A stretch of 64,000 nucleotides of DNA, from the NCBI GenBank assembly GCA_965112735.1, contig OZ218959.1, positions 930,001 through 994,000 on the forward strand, written 5' to 3'. Positions 1-11,613 of the stretch are shown in pieces. Each line of letters opens with the position of its first letter. Within the stretch, counting starts at the first letter, position 1. The notes under the pieces are model-generated. The model made no database searches. It was given only the letters and a program-made list of their open reading frames with translations, and had not been told where the DNA came from. The position numbers and the translations under genes were made by a program. The DNA is from Phaeosaccion multiseriatum (lineage: Eukaryota > Ochrophyta, other classes).

Positions 1-188
1 GACATCACTGTCATCACCCCCATTTTCCAGGCCCGGGAAGGGGAAGGGGCTGCGAGTAACGGAGGGTGAGGACATGGAACATGCGCTTTCCTCACTCGCA
101 AGGGGTCGGAAGCGTCACACCCCCCCCCTCTGTCAATGTAATGTGTGCTGCCCCACCCCCCACCTCCTCCCTTCGCTGCCCTCTCTTC

Positions 189-231
<43 letters not shown>

Positions 232-3200
232 CCTCCCTCCAGTCCTCTCTTCTTCGTTGCGTCTCGGGGGCACCATGCCGACGTGGGAGGCATCGCTCCG
301 GGCTCCATGCCGCCCATGAGCAAGACCCTGGAGGAGGAGGGGGCAGCCATCAAGGCATTCAAGATCGTGCAGAATGGAGAGTTTCAGGTCAGGAAGGAGG
401 GAGGAGTGGAAGACTCAGGAGAGAGAGAGTGTGTGTGTGTAAGGGGGTAAGGGGCTGCGCAAGTCTCTTGGATGAAACACTGACTTTGAGCCTGGTGCCT
501 GCCTGTCCTTCCCCTCTTCTCTCAGGAGGAAGCCATCTCCCGTCTGCTGCGGCGCGAAGGGGCGTCTCTGCCGGAGGGGAATGTGGGCACGAGGAACCTC
601 AGCGATAACCTCAGCGACCTTCGAGCTCAAGTGGCGGCCAACACCAAGGGCAGGGGCTTACTGCAAGGCCTCATTAAGGAGTACGGACTCGCCGTCGTGC
701 AGGTAGGGGGGGTAAGGGAGGGAGTAGCGATCACGCCACACCACACCACAGCGCTCCGCACCACACCAGTCCACACCACACCACACACCACACCACAGCC
801 TGCTGTTGAATGGCCAACTACTCTGTTCTCCAACTGCTGCTGTATGATCACCAACTGCCGCTGCCTCACCAACTGCTGCACAGGCGTACATGGGGCACAT
901 TCAGGAGAACGCGGAGACGGCCGTGAGGGCCATGCTCAAGGACTTCGCCAGGCGACAGGTGAGGAGCTGAGAGGGGAGGGGACAGTGCTAGCTAGGAGGA
1001 GGAGGAGGAGGAGGAGGAGGAGGAGGAGCAGAAGGAGGAGGAGGAGCAGCAGCAGCATGAGGAGGAGGAGGAGGAGGAGGAGGAGGAGGAGGAGCAGCAG
1101 CAGCAGCATGAGGAGGAGGACGGCGAATAGACACTCAGCAAGGCTGTGAGCGTGGTCCTCCCTTCTCTCTTGCCTCAAATGCGATGCATCAGATCATTCC
1201 ATCGATCGATCCATCCATCCACGCCATTGTATTGTGCTCCCCTGAGGAGCGAGGACGAGAAGGAGAGGGCTCTATCTATACCCTGTGTGTGCTCTGTGCT
1301 GAGGAAGAGAAGGAGAGAGCTATCACATCTGTGCTACTCCGTTCCCTCTCGCCTGCCCCCCCGGGCTCTGTCCAGGGCTAAGAATTGAAATTCTTTATCT
1401 CTCTGTGTGTGTGCGTGTGTGCAGGGCCTGGGTTCTGTAGGCACGGTGCGCGCTGTGGACTACCTCGACGACGGGTCGCCCATCCGCCTCGCTGTCACCG
1501 TGGACAGCACAGACGGAAGCGCCATCTTCGACTTCGAAGGCACCGGCCCTGAGGTACGTCAGCACTAAGGGTCTCCTCCCCCTCCTCCTCCTCCTTGAGC
1601 AGATACGACGAGAACCCCCTTTACCTCCCTCTCTTTTCACGGGCCTAAATCAAGCTCTTTCTTCACCCCCATCCCTCATTTCTTCTCTTTAGATGTACGG
1701 CAACTTGAACGCCCCCCCCGCTGTGACGGCCTCGGCCATCATCTACGCTCTGCGCTGCCTTGTACCGGACGCAGATATACCCCTCAACCAGGTAAGGGTA
1801 GAAAAGGGTACATAAGGGTTCATAAGGGTACATGCGAGTACTTGAAATATGAGTGAAGCTCTCCTCTGGCCTGCCCGTGCCCTCACTGCGTGTCTCACTG
1901 CCTCACTGCCTCACTGCATCACTGCCTCACTACCTCACTGCCTCACTGCCTCATTGCCTCACTGCATCACTGCATCACTGCCTCCCTGCCTCAATGCATC
2001 ACTGCCTCACTGCCTCACTGCCTCACTGCATCACTGCCTCATTGCCTCACTGCCTCACTGCATCACTGCATCACTGCCTCCCTGCCTCACTGCATCACTG
2101 CCTCACTGCCTCACTGCCTCACTGCATCACTGCCTCATTGCCTCACTGCCTCACTGCCTCACTGCATCACTGCATCACTGCCTCATTGCCTCACTGCCTC
2201 ACTGCATCACTGCATCACTGCCTCCCTGCCTCACTGCATCACTGCCTCACTGCCTCACTGCCTCACTGCATCACTGCCTCATTGCCTCACTGCCTCACTG
2301 CCTCACTGCATCACTGCATCACTGCCTCATTGCCTCACTGCATCACTGCATCACTGCCCTACTGCCCCACTGCCCCACTGCCCCACTGCCTCACTGCCTC
2401 ACTGCCTAACTGCGTCTCTGCATCACCGCTCCTAATGTCCCCTGTGCAGGGCTGCCTCGCCCCTGTGACAATCAAGATCCCCCCGGGGAGTCTGCTCAAC
2501 CCCTCAGACGGTATGACCCCATTGCTACTGCTGACAGAAAAGGAGTCGTGACCTGACACTCATTACTATTGCTGACATAGGCGAGGTCGTGACCTGACAC
2601 TCATTGCTATTGCTGACATAGGAGAGGTCGTGGCCTGACACTTACTGCTATTGCTGACAGAGGAGAGGTCATGGCCTGACACTCATACTATTGCTGACAG
2701 AGGAGAGGTCATGGCCTGACACTCATTACTATTGCTGACATAGGAGAGGGAGACTCTCAAGGGAAGGCTCGAGGTCGAGCAGGGCATGCCTGTCGCTCGT
2801 GACCTTAGCCTACGCTCTTGACCTCCCTCCTTTCAGGTGCGGCCGTGGTGGGGGGCAACGTGCTGACCTCCCAGAGAGTGACAGACGTGATCCTCCGGGC
2901 CTTCAGCGCCTGCGCCGCGAGTCAGGGCTGCATGAACAACCTCACCTTCGGCGACGAAAGCATGGGATACTAGTAAGTGCTACTGAGTGTAGTGAGTGTA
3001 CCAGTGATGTTCTACTGCTTGCAGTGAATGGGATATGACACAGTGAGTAGGATGCAGTGAGCATGATACAGTGGAGGGCGCTGTTTGTGAACACAATTAG
3101 TCACATGACGAGTACATGACGAGTGCATCTGAGCGTCGTCTTTCTCCCTCGGCTGCCCCCCTTGCCTGCCTGTCTCCCTCCCCCTTCGCTCAGTGAGACC

Positions 3201-3537
3201 ATCGCCGGAGGGGGGGGTGCAGGCCCCACCTGGGACGGGTGCAGCGGGGTGCACACGCATATGACCAACACGAGAATCACAGGTACGATGTGTGGAGTGA
3301 GCCTTAAACCTTAAACCTTCTTCGGCCGACTATGCTGGACCCCTTCCCCCCCGCGCCGGAGCAAAATTGCCACTGCCCCTGACTTTCTGACTGTCCTTTG
3401 ACTGCCATCCCCTCAGACCCCGAGGTGCTGGAGCGACGTAACCCCGTGCTGCTGAGGGGCTTCCAACTCAGGGAGGGCTCCGGGGGGGGAGGGCGGCACC
3501 CCGGGGGGGAGGGCGTCCGGAGAGAACTCGTCTTCAG

Positions 3538-3588
<51 letters not shown>

Positions 3589-4386
3589 CTGTGGGCAGAG
3601 GGGAGGATTAGGAAGGGGCCCTTTTCTGTTCATGCTCTATTTCTCACCCCACCCTGCATGTGACATGGTCACCAGCAGCAAGCAGCAGCAGCAGCAGCAG
3701 TTAGTGATACAGCAGGAGGAGGAAGAGGGCTGAGGGGATGAAAGGAGAGGCGTCCTTCTTATCGAACATACTCACTGACTTACTGCGTTGTTGTACCCCT
3801 TACAGGAAGCCGCTGACGGTGAGCATCCTGAGCGAGAGGAGGGCCTTCCAACCCTACGGCATGAAGGGAGGCCTGCCCGGAGAGAGGTGAGCACGGAGCA
3901 GGAGCAGCAGCAGCAGCAGCAGCAGCAGGAGGAGCAGGAGGGGAGGGGGGGTGCTTTGCTTTGGTCATTGTCGTCGCTCTTCGTCGCTCTTGTCACTCGC
4001 CCTTCTTTCTCTCGCTCATGCCCTCTCCCGTCTAATGTCTGTTGACTCTTTCCATATACTGTGTGATGTACAGGGGTGTGAACCTGCTGACCTTCATGGG
4101 CGGGCGGGTGGTGAGCCTGGGGGGCAAGAACACCGTCCAAGTCAAGGAAGGAGACGCTCTGACAGTGCTCAGCCCCGGGGGGGGGGGCTATGGAGAGCCG
4201 ACTGTCACAGCAGCGGGAGGAGAGGGAGGAGAGGCAGCCGAGGAAAGGGGGGCGGGGGAGGAGGAGGAGGAGGAGGAGGAGGAGGAGGAGAAAGAGAAGG
4301 GGCGTCACACCTCCTCTGCGGCCCAAAGTCGGCTGAGGCTCGGGGGCTCGGTCAACGCCTATCAACTGGCACAAGAGCAGGCGTAG
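1..4386 (+). CDS. 5-oxoprolinase (ATP-hydrolysing), C-terminal HyuB-type half, 5' partial
   Basis: The enzyme opens 5-oxoproline to glutamate at the cost of ATP in the gamma-glutamyl (glutathione) cycle, in the cytosol. Twelve exons can be placed: 1-65, 243-387, 526-702, 884-958, 1425-1553, 1693-1791, 2450-2510, 2837-2972, 3194-3282, 3417-3537, 3806-3886 and 4074-4386 (TAG). All phases agree. Typical HyuB landmarks are present: [60 protein letters not shown] and the C-terminal [11 protein letters not shown]. The N-terminal HyuA half lies before the window. After the GGGGYGEP end there is an unusual acidic tail with a Glu run. Intron 10 appears to use a GC donor (AG|GCACGT at 3538), because no GT donor keeps the frame. 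Introns carry long simple repeats. The gene is convergent with the PH/coiled-coil gene. Confidence 0.95.
1890..2420. repeat. intronic minisatellite, CTGCCTCA / CTGCATCA octamers
   Basis: About 530 bp of the oxoprolinase intron 6 is a tandem array of 8-bp units of two main types, CTGCCTCA and CTGCATCA, with occasional CTGCCTCC. Higher-order blocks of about 56-130 bp repeat within it. The array is open in several frames on the + strand only because it lacks stop codons; it is flanked by clear exons at 1693-1791 and 2450-2510. Confidence 0.95.
2541..2755. repeat. intronic tandem repeat, about 43-bp unit, five copies
   Basis: In oxoprolinase intron 7 a unit containing CCTGACACTCATTACTATTG and GCTGACATAGGAGAGGTC repeats about five times with small differences (CATAGG versus AGAGGA). 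Confidence 0.9.
3701..3710 (+). repeat. copy of dispersed core TTGGTGATAC (variant TTAGTGATAC), intronic
   Basis: It sits at the right edge of a CAG run in oxoprolinase intron 10 and is followed by AGCAGG. Being non-coding, it shows that the motif is not kept for a peptide. Confidence 0.7.
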
Positions 4387-4809
4387 GGGGAGGTAGGGGT
4401 AGCCGTCAATGAGAACAAGAGCAAGAGCAGGCTTGATTGCACAATGCAGCCTTGAGGGTGATGCTTGAGTGCTTGAACAGTGAGTGCTTGGTGGTCTTGC
4501 GTGAGCGTGGGCAATGGTCTTGGGCGCCTTATCGTACTACTACGATACGATAGTGTTGAATGGGCATTGTTGTCGGTGCGATAGTAAATAGAAATAGTCC
4601 ATTTATGTTGGACTTACGATGATGATAAATGGGTGCAGCTGAAGTGTACAACCAACTGCTTCGGGGTAGGAGTTCTAGTGACAAGCATAGAGAAGCAGAA
4701 AGCGATTGCTCCTCCCCGTGCCACACGGCCGAGGATGGAGCCGAAAGCGCTGCCCCTTCCATCCATCCCCTCCCCTCCCCTCCCTCTCCTCCTCCTGTAT
4801 GCGTTTCGC
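4387..4809. other. convergent intergenic region, no gene seen
   Basis: About 420 bp between the oxoprolinase stop and the stop of the PH/coiled-coil gene. It holds short GCTTGAGTG-like repeats (4440-4490) and no supported coding or RNA gene; it is presumably two 3' UTRs. Confidence 0.7.
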
Positions 4810-5575
4810 TCATCTGCCCACCTTAAAGGCCGGCCTCGACCCGCTGCTGCCTGACACCAAGTAGGCGCTGCTCGAGATGCTTCTTGGAATTAGGCCCTGC
4901 CCACCGCCTCGGCCCTTGTCCTTGCGAGAGACCGACATGTTCTCAGCCGCCGACGACAGAAAGGTCCTCCATCGCCCCCCACGAGGACCAGCAGCACCAG
5001 CAGCAGTTGGTGATACGGAAGCCTTCTTGGCGGTGGCCCAAGCAGGAGGAGGACTCCGAGGGCCCGTGTTCTCCTTCCCCCCTCGGGTGGCGGCACACCC
5101 ACAAACACACGCACACGCGGGGCAGCGCTGAACACGTTGCGGCCCGCTGGCTCCTCCTCCTCCCCTTTGACCGGCGCCGGTGCTACCATACGTAGGAGCA
5201 GGCGCGTTTGGTGGTACAGCAGTGGAATCACAGACGGCGGCAGGTCCGTAGACGAGGCGCTGGAGCTTGTTAAGGGCCTGCTCAAGGTGCAAACGCTGCT
5301 CTGTCCACGCTACGCTTGAGGCCTCGAGCAGAGACACTTGCTGCTGAGCCACCTGCAGCATCGAAGATGGGGGGGGAGGCCGCGTGTATGGAATGAGTGA
5401 AGGGTGCTTGGTACTCATGCATGTGCCGAGAGAAAGAGAGGGAGAGGGAGAGGGGGGTCGCCACCCCACCCCACCCCAACGCACTGAGTCCTCCTCTCTC
5501 CGCAAGGAAGAACGGACATGATATATCTACACGAGCACGAACGCCCACCGGCCCCGCGCGTACAACCCGCATACA

Positions 5576-5606
<31 letters not shown>

Positions 5607-8600
5607 TCGCACGCTCGCACGCAGGCACGCACCTGCAGCGCCTGATCTGCCGCCGCCATGTCCCTCTTGTGCCTGCCTGCGTCCCTCTCCGCCGCTGCCC
5701 TGCCCGCCAAGGCCTCTCTGAGCTGCCTCCTGAGCTCCTTACTCTCCGCCCTCTCCAAGCGCCGCTCCTCCCCGACTTGCTTGAGCTCGCCCCGCATGCT
5801 CCCCTCCCTCGTTAGGGCGTCCTCCTCCCTGGCCTTGGCGGTATGCACGGCGCGTGAGATGCGCTTCAGCTCCTCCACTTGGGACTGTGCCGCCAGACGC
5901 TCCTCCTCCTGAGCGCTCCTGACCGCCGTCGCGTCTGTGTTGGTTGGTTGGTTGGTTAGGTGAGTGGTTGGTTGAGTGGTTGGTTGGTTGTTGAGTGGTT
6001 GGTTGGTCGTTGTTTGTTGTTTTGATTGAGGTTGGCTAGTTGGATGCAGGCGTCTTGCTTGCTTGCTTGCACCCCCCCCTCTGTGACTCACCCGCCGCCC
6101 TGGCCATCTTGACGGCGGCAAGCTCCCTCATGCCCTGTGCGTGTCTGCCCCTCTCCTCAGTGAGGAGCTCCTCCAAGCGCCGAACCCTCTTGGCGTGCAG
6201 ACCCCTGAGCTTCTCCACCTGCCTGCCATGCTCCTGCGCCTCCTCCGTCATTCGCCGCATCTCCTTCTGTAGCCTTCGCCTCTCTTGCTCCGAGGCCCGC
6301 AGCTCCTCCTCCTTCCCCGCCCTCCCCTCCCTCACCACCGCCTGCCCCTGCCTCTCCTTCAGCAACACCTCCTGGACCCTCCTCTCCACTTGCCGCTCTG
6401 CCCTTGCCTGCAGTTCCTCCTTCTCGAGCTCTGCCCTACCCACGGCCTCTGCCAAGGCTGCCTGATGCCTCTCCCTGAGCCCGGCCGCCACATCCGCCAC
6501 CTCCCTCGCCCCTCGCTCGGCACTCTGCTGCAGCTCTACCTCCAGCCGTGCCTTGTGGGCCGCAAGCCCCTCGTTCTCGGCCTCTAACAGCCGCACACGC
6601 CTCTGGTGCTCTGTCGCCTGTGCCTCCAGGCGGGCCTGCCAGTGCGCCTCCCAATCGCATTGGGCCTGTCGATTTGCCTCCTGCTCCTCGCCTTGTACTC
6701 CTGCCGCCGCCGCCGCTACCGCAGCAGCCTGCCTCCGCTCTGCCTTTCTCTGTGCCTGCCCTTCCCGCCGAAGGGCGTCCTCGAGGTCCTGCTTCACACG
6801 ATGCAGTTCACTCCTCAGCAGCTCGCTCTGCTGCGACTGGCGAGGGACGCACGCAGAGAGGACGAAGAGTAAAGGGGGAGAGGAGCAAAGGGAGAGAGGG
6901 AGAGAGGGAGAGAGGGAGAGAAGGGTCTGAGTGGATGACCAGTCTGTCCTGCACCTCCTGCACCTCCCTCCCGTCCCCTCCAAGTGAAGGCACCCGCCTG
7001 AGAAGTGGGTATCCCCAACCCCTCGCCCCCCCACTCTCACTCACCTCCAGCAGCGCATCACTCGTCCTCCTCGCCTGCCGCGTCTGCAGCTCTGCATGGG
7101 GAGCTTCGCCAGAATCCTCTCGCCCCTGCCTGTCTTCTCGCCCACCACCAATGCTTGTGCGGTCTTCTTCCATGCGTGCATCTCCTCCTCCTCCTCCTCC
7201 TCCTCCTCCTCCTCTTGCCGCAGCCGCTGGGGGAGGGGGCAGTGAGGAGGCGGCCACCGATGCACGCGAATCTTCTAAATCGTGTGTAGGTGAGGAAGGT
7301 TGGGGGGAAGGTTGGGGATCCACAAGGGGGGGGGGTGCTGACACGCTCATGCTGCTTCTGCTTCTTCTGCGTCTGCCCCCCCCGCCTCCTGCAGCTGTAG
7401 GAGCAGCAGCACCAGCAGCAGCAGCAGTTACAGAAGAAGTCACAGAAGCAGCAGGAGGACGAGGAGGAGGGGCACTTGCTGAAGCAGACTCAGCCTCGCC
7501 GCCGCTCCTGCGACTTTTGCCGTGCGCCTCCCCATTGGAGCTGCGCTGGGAAGCCACAGAGCCTCTTCTGCGGCGTATGTACGTCGGGGCATCGCCAGGA
7601 AGGGGCTGTTTCACCAACTGTTGTTGCTGCTGCTGCTGCTGCCATGAGTGCGACTCATGCCGCCGGTAAGAGGCGCTTTGCTGCCCCCCCCGGCTGTGCG
7701 AGGCCCCTTCGTCCTCTGCCGTCCCCCTGCGCTGCTCCTGCTGCTGTTGCTGCAGCCGCTGCTTCTCATACGAAGCAGATAATGACCTTTTCCGACGGTA
7801 GCCGGATGTAGGCAGCCGGTCTTGGTCCTCCATGTGTACATCCTCCTCCTCCTCCTCCTCCTCCTCCTCCTCCTCCTCCTCCTCCTCCTCCTCCTCCTCC
7901 TCCCTCCCTGACACGCTCCGCCGTGGCTGTGGCCCTGATGTATCGGCCGTCGCCATGGAAAGGTACAGGGGCGAAGAAGACGCCAGCGATACCGCTGAGA
8001 TGTTGCCTCGCGGCGAGGAGGAGGACGAGGAGGACGAGGAGGAAGAGGGAGGTGGACACGAGCCGTCCGAGGAGGCTATGTAGGAATGTGCCTCTCTCTC
8101 CTCAGCAGCTCCTCCCGCATCCCCTTGTCGGGAAACGCTGCTCTCAAGTAGGGCTCCGCTGTAGGAGCGAGTGGAGCCAGAGGCGTCCGCAGTAGGGGCA
8201 TTTGGCTTCCTCCCTGGGAAGCCTCCGTCTTCGTCTCCCCCAGCAGCAGCATGGACTGACCTTCCCTCCTCTCTCCTGCCCGCCCCCTCCTCCACCACAT
8301 GTCTCCTATAAAACCCACCAACCGCTCCCGCTCCGTCGGTAGTGCCCCCCCCTCCCAGGGTCGTGTCGTGAGTCGAATGGAACAGCTCAGAGGCCCTTAC
8401 AATTTCCGTGGCGGGCGTCAAGCCTACGCCTCGAGTGTGAGCTTTAGCAGCGACATGGTTCGCCGTGACGGGTGTACCAGCATTCAGGACGCTGCTGCTA
8501 CTGCCGCTCCGGTCCAGCTGGCGCGTCTCTTGGCTGAAGGGGGGCTCTCCCTCTCGTCCTCCTCGGACGACGGCGTTTATTTCCTCCACCCATTGATTGC

Positions 8601-8961
8601 ATGAGCTTGCGCTGTCGGCGAGCAGGGAAACCACTCGACCGCTCACCCACACAAGGTCAAAGCCGCAGCCGTTGAAAGAAGCTAGCCCGCTCCAGGCCAG
8701 GGCGCATCTCAATCCCACGAGTGAGCTCACCTCAGCATCACCGCCAGAGGCATCCCTAAAGTGTATCGACTTGTCCGCACCGTGCAGAGAAACACGGCGC
8801 GTGTGCCAACCGTACAGTCCGTCACTCCCTTGGAACTTCTGCTTCAGCAAACCCTCCATAGCTACCCCACTTGGCGGACAAATCAATTGGTGACCGTTGC
8901 CGGATTTCTGCCAAATGTTTCTTGGACGCAATATCGCCCAGAGATCATGGCTGGAAATCAC
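4810..8961 (-). CDS. PH-domain, long coiled-coil protein, function unknown
   Basis: Four exons on the minus strand: 8961-7045, 6836-6092, 5934-5633 and 5352-4810, all in phase, giving about 1168 residues. Residues 35-135 look like a pleckstrin-homology domain: MEGLLKQKF, then WHTRRVSLHG, closing with the usual Trp helix (NQWVEEINAVV). PH domains usually bind phosphoinositides or proteins. A long low-complexity Ser/Ala/Gln/Glu region follows, including a pure Glu run from 7841-7900. Residues about 640-990 form a heptad-rich coiled coil rich in Arg, Glu, Gln and Ala. The start could be Met1 or Met35. Centrosomal or cytoskeletal scaffolds have this layout, but no family was recognised. Intron 3 is a run of CACG units starting right after the donor. 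The gene carries four copies of the dispersed TTGGTGATAC-type motif. Confidence 0.8.
5007..5016 (+). repeat. exact copy of dispersed core TTGGTGATAC
   Basis: Preceded by CAGCAGCAG and followed by GGAAGC. It is inside the last exon of the minus-strand PH/coiled-coil gene, where it is read in the third frame as VSPTAA. A related TTGGTGGTAC followed by AGCAG lies at 5208-5217 in the same exon. Confidence 0.85.
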
Positions 8962-9636
8962 GTGCGGCGTCCTTGGCAGAGAACATTAAAGAAGGATGCA
9001 GTGAGAGGCGTTGGGGGAGTGTAGACGGGTAGAAGGGTAGTGTGAGAAGGAGAAAGTGGAGGAAAGGGAGGAGGAAATTGGGAGGAGAGTTGGTCCGTTG
9101 TGGACCCACAGTTGGCGATTACTGTGTCTCGAGGTCTCTTTCAGTTTCTTAGGTGATTCCTATTAAGTCAATAAAGTCGCCCCTCGTGTCTCGAGGTCTC
9201 GAGGTGACGAGGTCGGAGGTCGACCCTTGACCAGGTTATCTGATTACTGATTATGACCGGCGCTAGCCGGCCTGATTACTGATTATTGGCGCCAGCCGGC
9301 CTGATTACTGAACCGGCGCACACTGTAACCTTGTCCAGGGTCGATCGAGGGGCCGGTTACTCTCCCTCTTGGGCGGGGAGGGGAAGTGCAGGACCAGCTC
9401 CGCGGTTGAGCCGACCCAGAAACTCTCTCTCCTCCCAGAAGGGAGGGTCTCTGGGCTGCAAGACACCCTTATGTTAAACTCGCATGGCCCTTACTTGACT
9501 CTTGCCCTCGCTCGCTGGCCGGGGCCTACGAAGCCTTTCATCCGCACAGAGAACAGCCCCTCACTATATAACAACTTGCGCTGATCACCTATCCACCCGC
9601 GCCCCCGAGGCCTCTAAACAAGGCCCTCACAAGTCG
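8962..9636. other. intergenic region with promoter of the PH gene and repeat remnants
   Basis: This stretch separates two tandem minus-strand genes. The first about 170 bp upstream of 8961 is ordinary mixed sequence. From 9138 onward it holds element fragments, annotated separately. Palindromic GGCGCCAGCCGGCC units alternate with CTGATTACTGATTAT (9245-9315). No gene is supported. Confidence 0.7.
9138..9422. mobile_element. rearranged remnant of a dispersed element (copy 1)
   Basis: Two blocks match the locus at 48 kb. Bases 9138-9177 are a perfect 40-bp match, in inverted orientation, to 48208-48247. Bases 9345-9420 match 48314-48391 in direct orientation with a few changes. On the minus strand the second block keeps the same reading frame and stop (stop at 9359-9357) as copy 2, ending FLGRLNRGAGPA...EGE. 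Because one block is inverted relative to the other, this copy is rearranged or composite. Confidence 0.75.
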
Positions 9637-11196
9637 CTATGTGCCGAAGGCCCTCCACGTGTCCTCGTCCTTTGCGTCCTCAATGGCCGTCTCCCCGTAG
9701 CGATTCTCTGCCGCAAAGTTGGCCCCTCTCTCTAGCAGCAGCGCCACGAGGCGGGCGTGGCCCCTCCGAGACGCGTAGAACAGCGGAGTGTCTCCGTACT
9801 CGTTGGCGGCCTCCATGTCTGCCCCTGCCCCAAGCAACACCTGCGCCGCTCGGTAGTGATCCCCATACACAGCGAGGTGCAGAGGCGTCTCCGCGGACTT
9901 GTTGGTGACTTCGGTGGACGCCCCCGCCGCCAAGAGCAGCCGCAACACGCCGGAGAAGCCCCCTCGGGCGGCGTGGTGCTGGGGAGTGGCGTTCGACGCG
10001 CCGCGACAGTCGTCCGGCCGGAGTCTCTGCCTCTCGCGCTTCCTCCATCGGCCGCTGCTGCTACTGCTACTGCTGCTGTTGCTGGTGTACCTCCTCTGGC
10101 TAGTGTAGACGCTGCTGCTGTTTTTGCTACTGCTACTGTTGCTGCTGCTGCTGCTGCTGCTGCTGTTGTTGTTGGTGTTGTGGTCGCTGCTGAGGTTTCG
10201 GTTAGTGCTAGTGCTGTTGCTCTTCGTACCCTGGCTACTGCTGCTAACGCTGCTGCTACAGCTGCTGACGCTACTACAACTGCTCACGCTACTACTGCTG
10301 CTCACGTTACTACTATTACTCGTTCTTCTTCTACGGACATGCTCCTTCAACCTATTGATACTTCCCTCTCCTCCCTCCTCCTCTTCACCTTCCTCCTCCT
10401 CCTGTTCCTCCTCCCCCCGCTCATCCTTTCCCTCTTCCTCCTTATCGCCGCTGCCTTTCTCTACCTCCAGCCCCTCCTCCCGACGCGACCGCTGCCCGAT
10501 GAAAGTCTCTTCCTGCTGCTGCGGCTGATTCCCCCTGCCGTGGCTGCCCCGCTTCCTCCTCCTCCTCAGCAGCTTCCTGACCTCGGCCTCGTTACCCTGC
10601 GCCGCCGCTGTGAGAAGCCGGTCTCTCCTGGCGGCGGTCTCCTTGTGCAGGACGCTGAGCATGGCGTCTCCACACACGCTGGAGTGCAGGGTAGAGCGTG
10701 TCAGAGCCTCTGCCGCAGCCCTCCTGGCGGTGCTGGACAGCCCCTCGGACCACTCGGCCTGTAAATCGGCCCGCAACCTGGCTGCGGCAGTTGCAGCGCT
10801 GTACGTGGTGTTGATGCTGATGCTCAGGCCCACGAGGCTGTCCGTCTCCCCGCTACTGCACGAGCGAGACGAGGACACCGGAGAGAGCAGGGCCGCGGTA
10901 GAAACAGACGCCGTTGACGCACAACCCCCCCCCTCTTCCGCTCCTGCTGCTACTGCTCCTCCCCCAAGCGCAAGCGGAGCCCCCTTGCCGAATGCTGGTC
11001 CGCCGCTGCTGCCCCATGCCAGGGAAGGGACGGGAGGAGCATAGGCCCGAGGGACTGTGGCGGGCTCCTTGCCGTCGCCGTCACTAATGACCGCTCCGAG
11101 GCGCTCCAGAGTCGCCATGGAGCTGCGCGTGTCGAGGATGCGAGCACGGGCCCGGCTAACACCACCCGCGGATGCAGCAGGTGTCGGACCCTCCAT
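9637..11196 (-). CDS. ankyrin-repeat protein
   Basis: A single open exon of 519 residues. The C-terminal about 115 residues form three to four ankyrin repeats with the usual core (TPLHLAVYGDHYRAAQVLL, GDTPLFYASRRGHARLVALL), a fold used for protein binding. An additional half repeat is visible near residue 190 (LLTAAAQGNEAEVRKLLRR). Between them is an insertion of about 190 residues, first Glu-rich and then almost pure Ser/Asn/Cys, coded by AGC/AGT/AAC runs. The insertion separates the first repeat from the rest, so it looks like a low-complexity expansion inside an ankyrin domain. Its start is 417 bp from the divergent PrimPol start. No specific function can be assigned. Confidence 0.85.
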   Translation of the reverse strand: MEGPTPAASAGGVSRARARILDTRSSMATLERLGAVISDGDGKEPATVPRAYAPPVPSLAWGSSGGPAFGKGAPLALGGGAVAAGAEEGGGCASTASVSTAALLSPVSSSRSCSSGETDSLVGLSISINTTYSAATAAARLRADLQAEWSEGLSSTARRAAAEALTRSTLHSSVCGDAMLSVLHKETAARRDRLLTAAAQGNEAEVRKLLRRRRKRGSHGRGNQPQQQEETFIGQRSRREEGLEVEKGSGDKEEEGKDERGEEEQEEEEGEEEEGGEGSINRLKEHVRRRRTSNSSNVSSSSSVSSCSSVSSCSSSVSSSSQGTKSNSTSTNRNLSSDHNTNNNSSSSSSSSNSSSSKNSSSVYTSQRRYTSNSSSSSSSSGRWRKRERQRLRPDDCRGASNATPQHHAARGGFSGVLRLLLAAGASTEVTNKSAETPLHLAVYGDHYRAAQVLLGAGADMEAANEYGDTPLFYASRRGHARLVALLLERGANFAAENRYGETAIEDAKDEDTWRAFGT

Positions 11197-11613
11197 CCTC
11201 TCTCTATTTTGTTGCGCTCTTTGTGTACTCGTCTCGCTCTCAAACCTCCTCCGTTCGAAGGCAGTCTAGTGCTCTGCCCTCTATGGCTACTTTAGCTCAT
11301 AAGCAACGAGCCATTCACAGCAGCTCAAGCCCCCTCTACACACGTCCCTTCCGTGTCGACATCGTCAACTGCTTCGTAAGGTCCTCATAACCTTACGTAA
11401 TCTTGCTGACTTTCAGGAGGATGGCACTTCACAGCCTCTCTTTGAAAGCCTTCATTTCTACGGTTAAAACAACTAAACTGCGGCTTTGCTGCTGAGCCCA
11501 CGTTACTTGCATTGCATCCCTCGCCTGACTCAGTCGTCTGAGAAGGTGTGCCAGCAGCAGCAGGGGAGGATGAGCAGTAGCCGCAACAAAACTCCTATAA
11601 AAATTGGCGGCAA
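11197..11613. promoter_or_regulatory. divergent promoter region, ankyrin gene / PrimPol
   Basis: 417 bp between two divergent start codons. The sequence TATAAAA occurs at 11596-11602, only 12 bp before the PrimPol ATG, which is too close to be a normal TATA box unless the leader is almost absent. No other element is clear. Confidence 0.5.

Noticed and set aside
1849-2551. Three long overlapping open frames rich in LPHCLTAS repeats
   Set aside because: They are translations of the intronic octamer array; flanking exons of 5-oxoprolinase splice around it and the peptide has no life outside the repeat.
2541-2755. Regularly spaced repeats resembling a CRISPR array
   Set aside because: The units are contiguous, imperfect tandem copies with no unique spacers, in an intron of a eukaryotic gene.
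6548-7669. 373-codon plus-strand frame
   Set aside because: Antisense shadow of the PH/coiled-coil gene; composition mirrors its triplet tracts and no domain is seen.
9138-9422. Classical twin-primed LINE inversion at copy 1
   Set aside because: The order is sense 3' block then antisense coding block on the + strand, the reverse of the expected twin-priming product; two insertions or a later rearrangement fit better.
11596-11602. TATAAAA as a TATA box for PrimPol
   Set aside because: Only 12 bp from the ATG; it would require an almost leaderless transcript.
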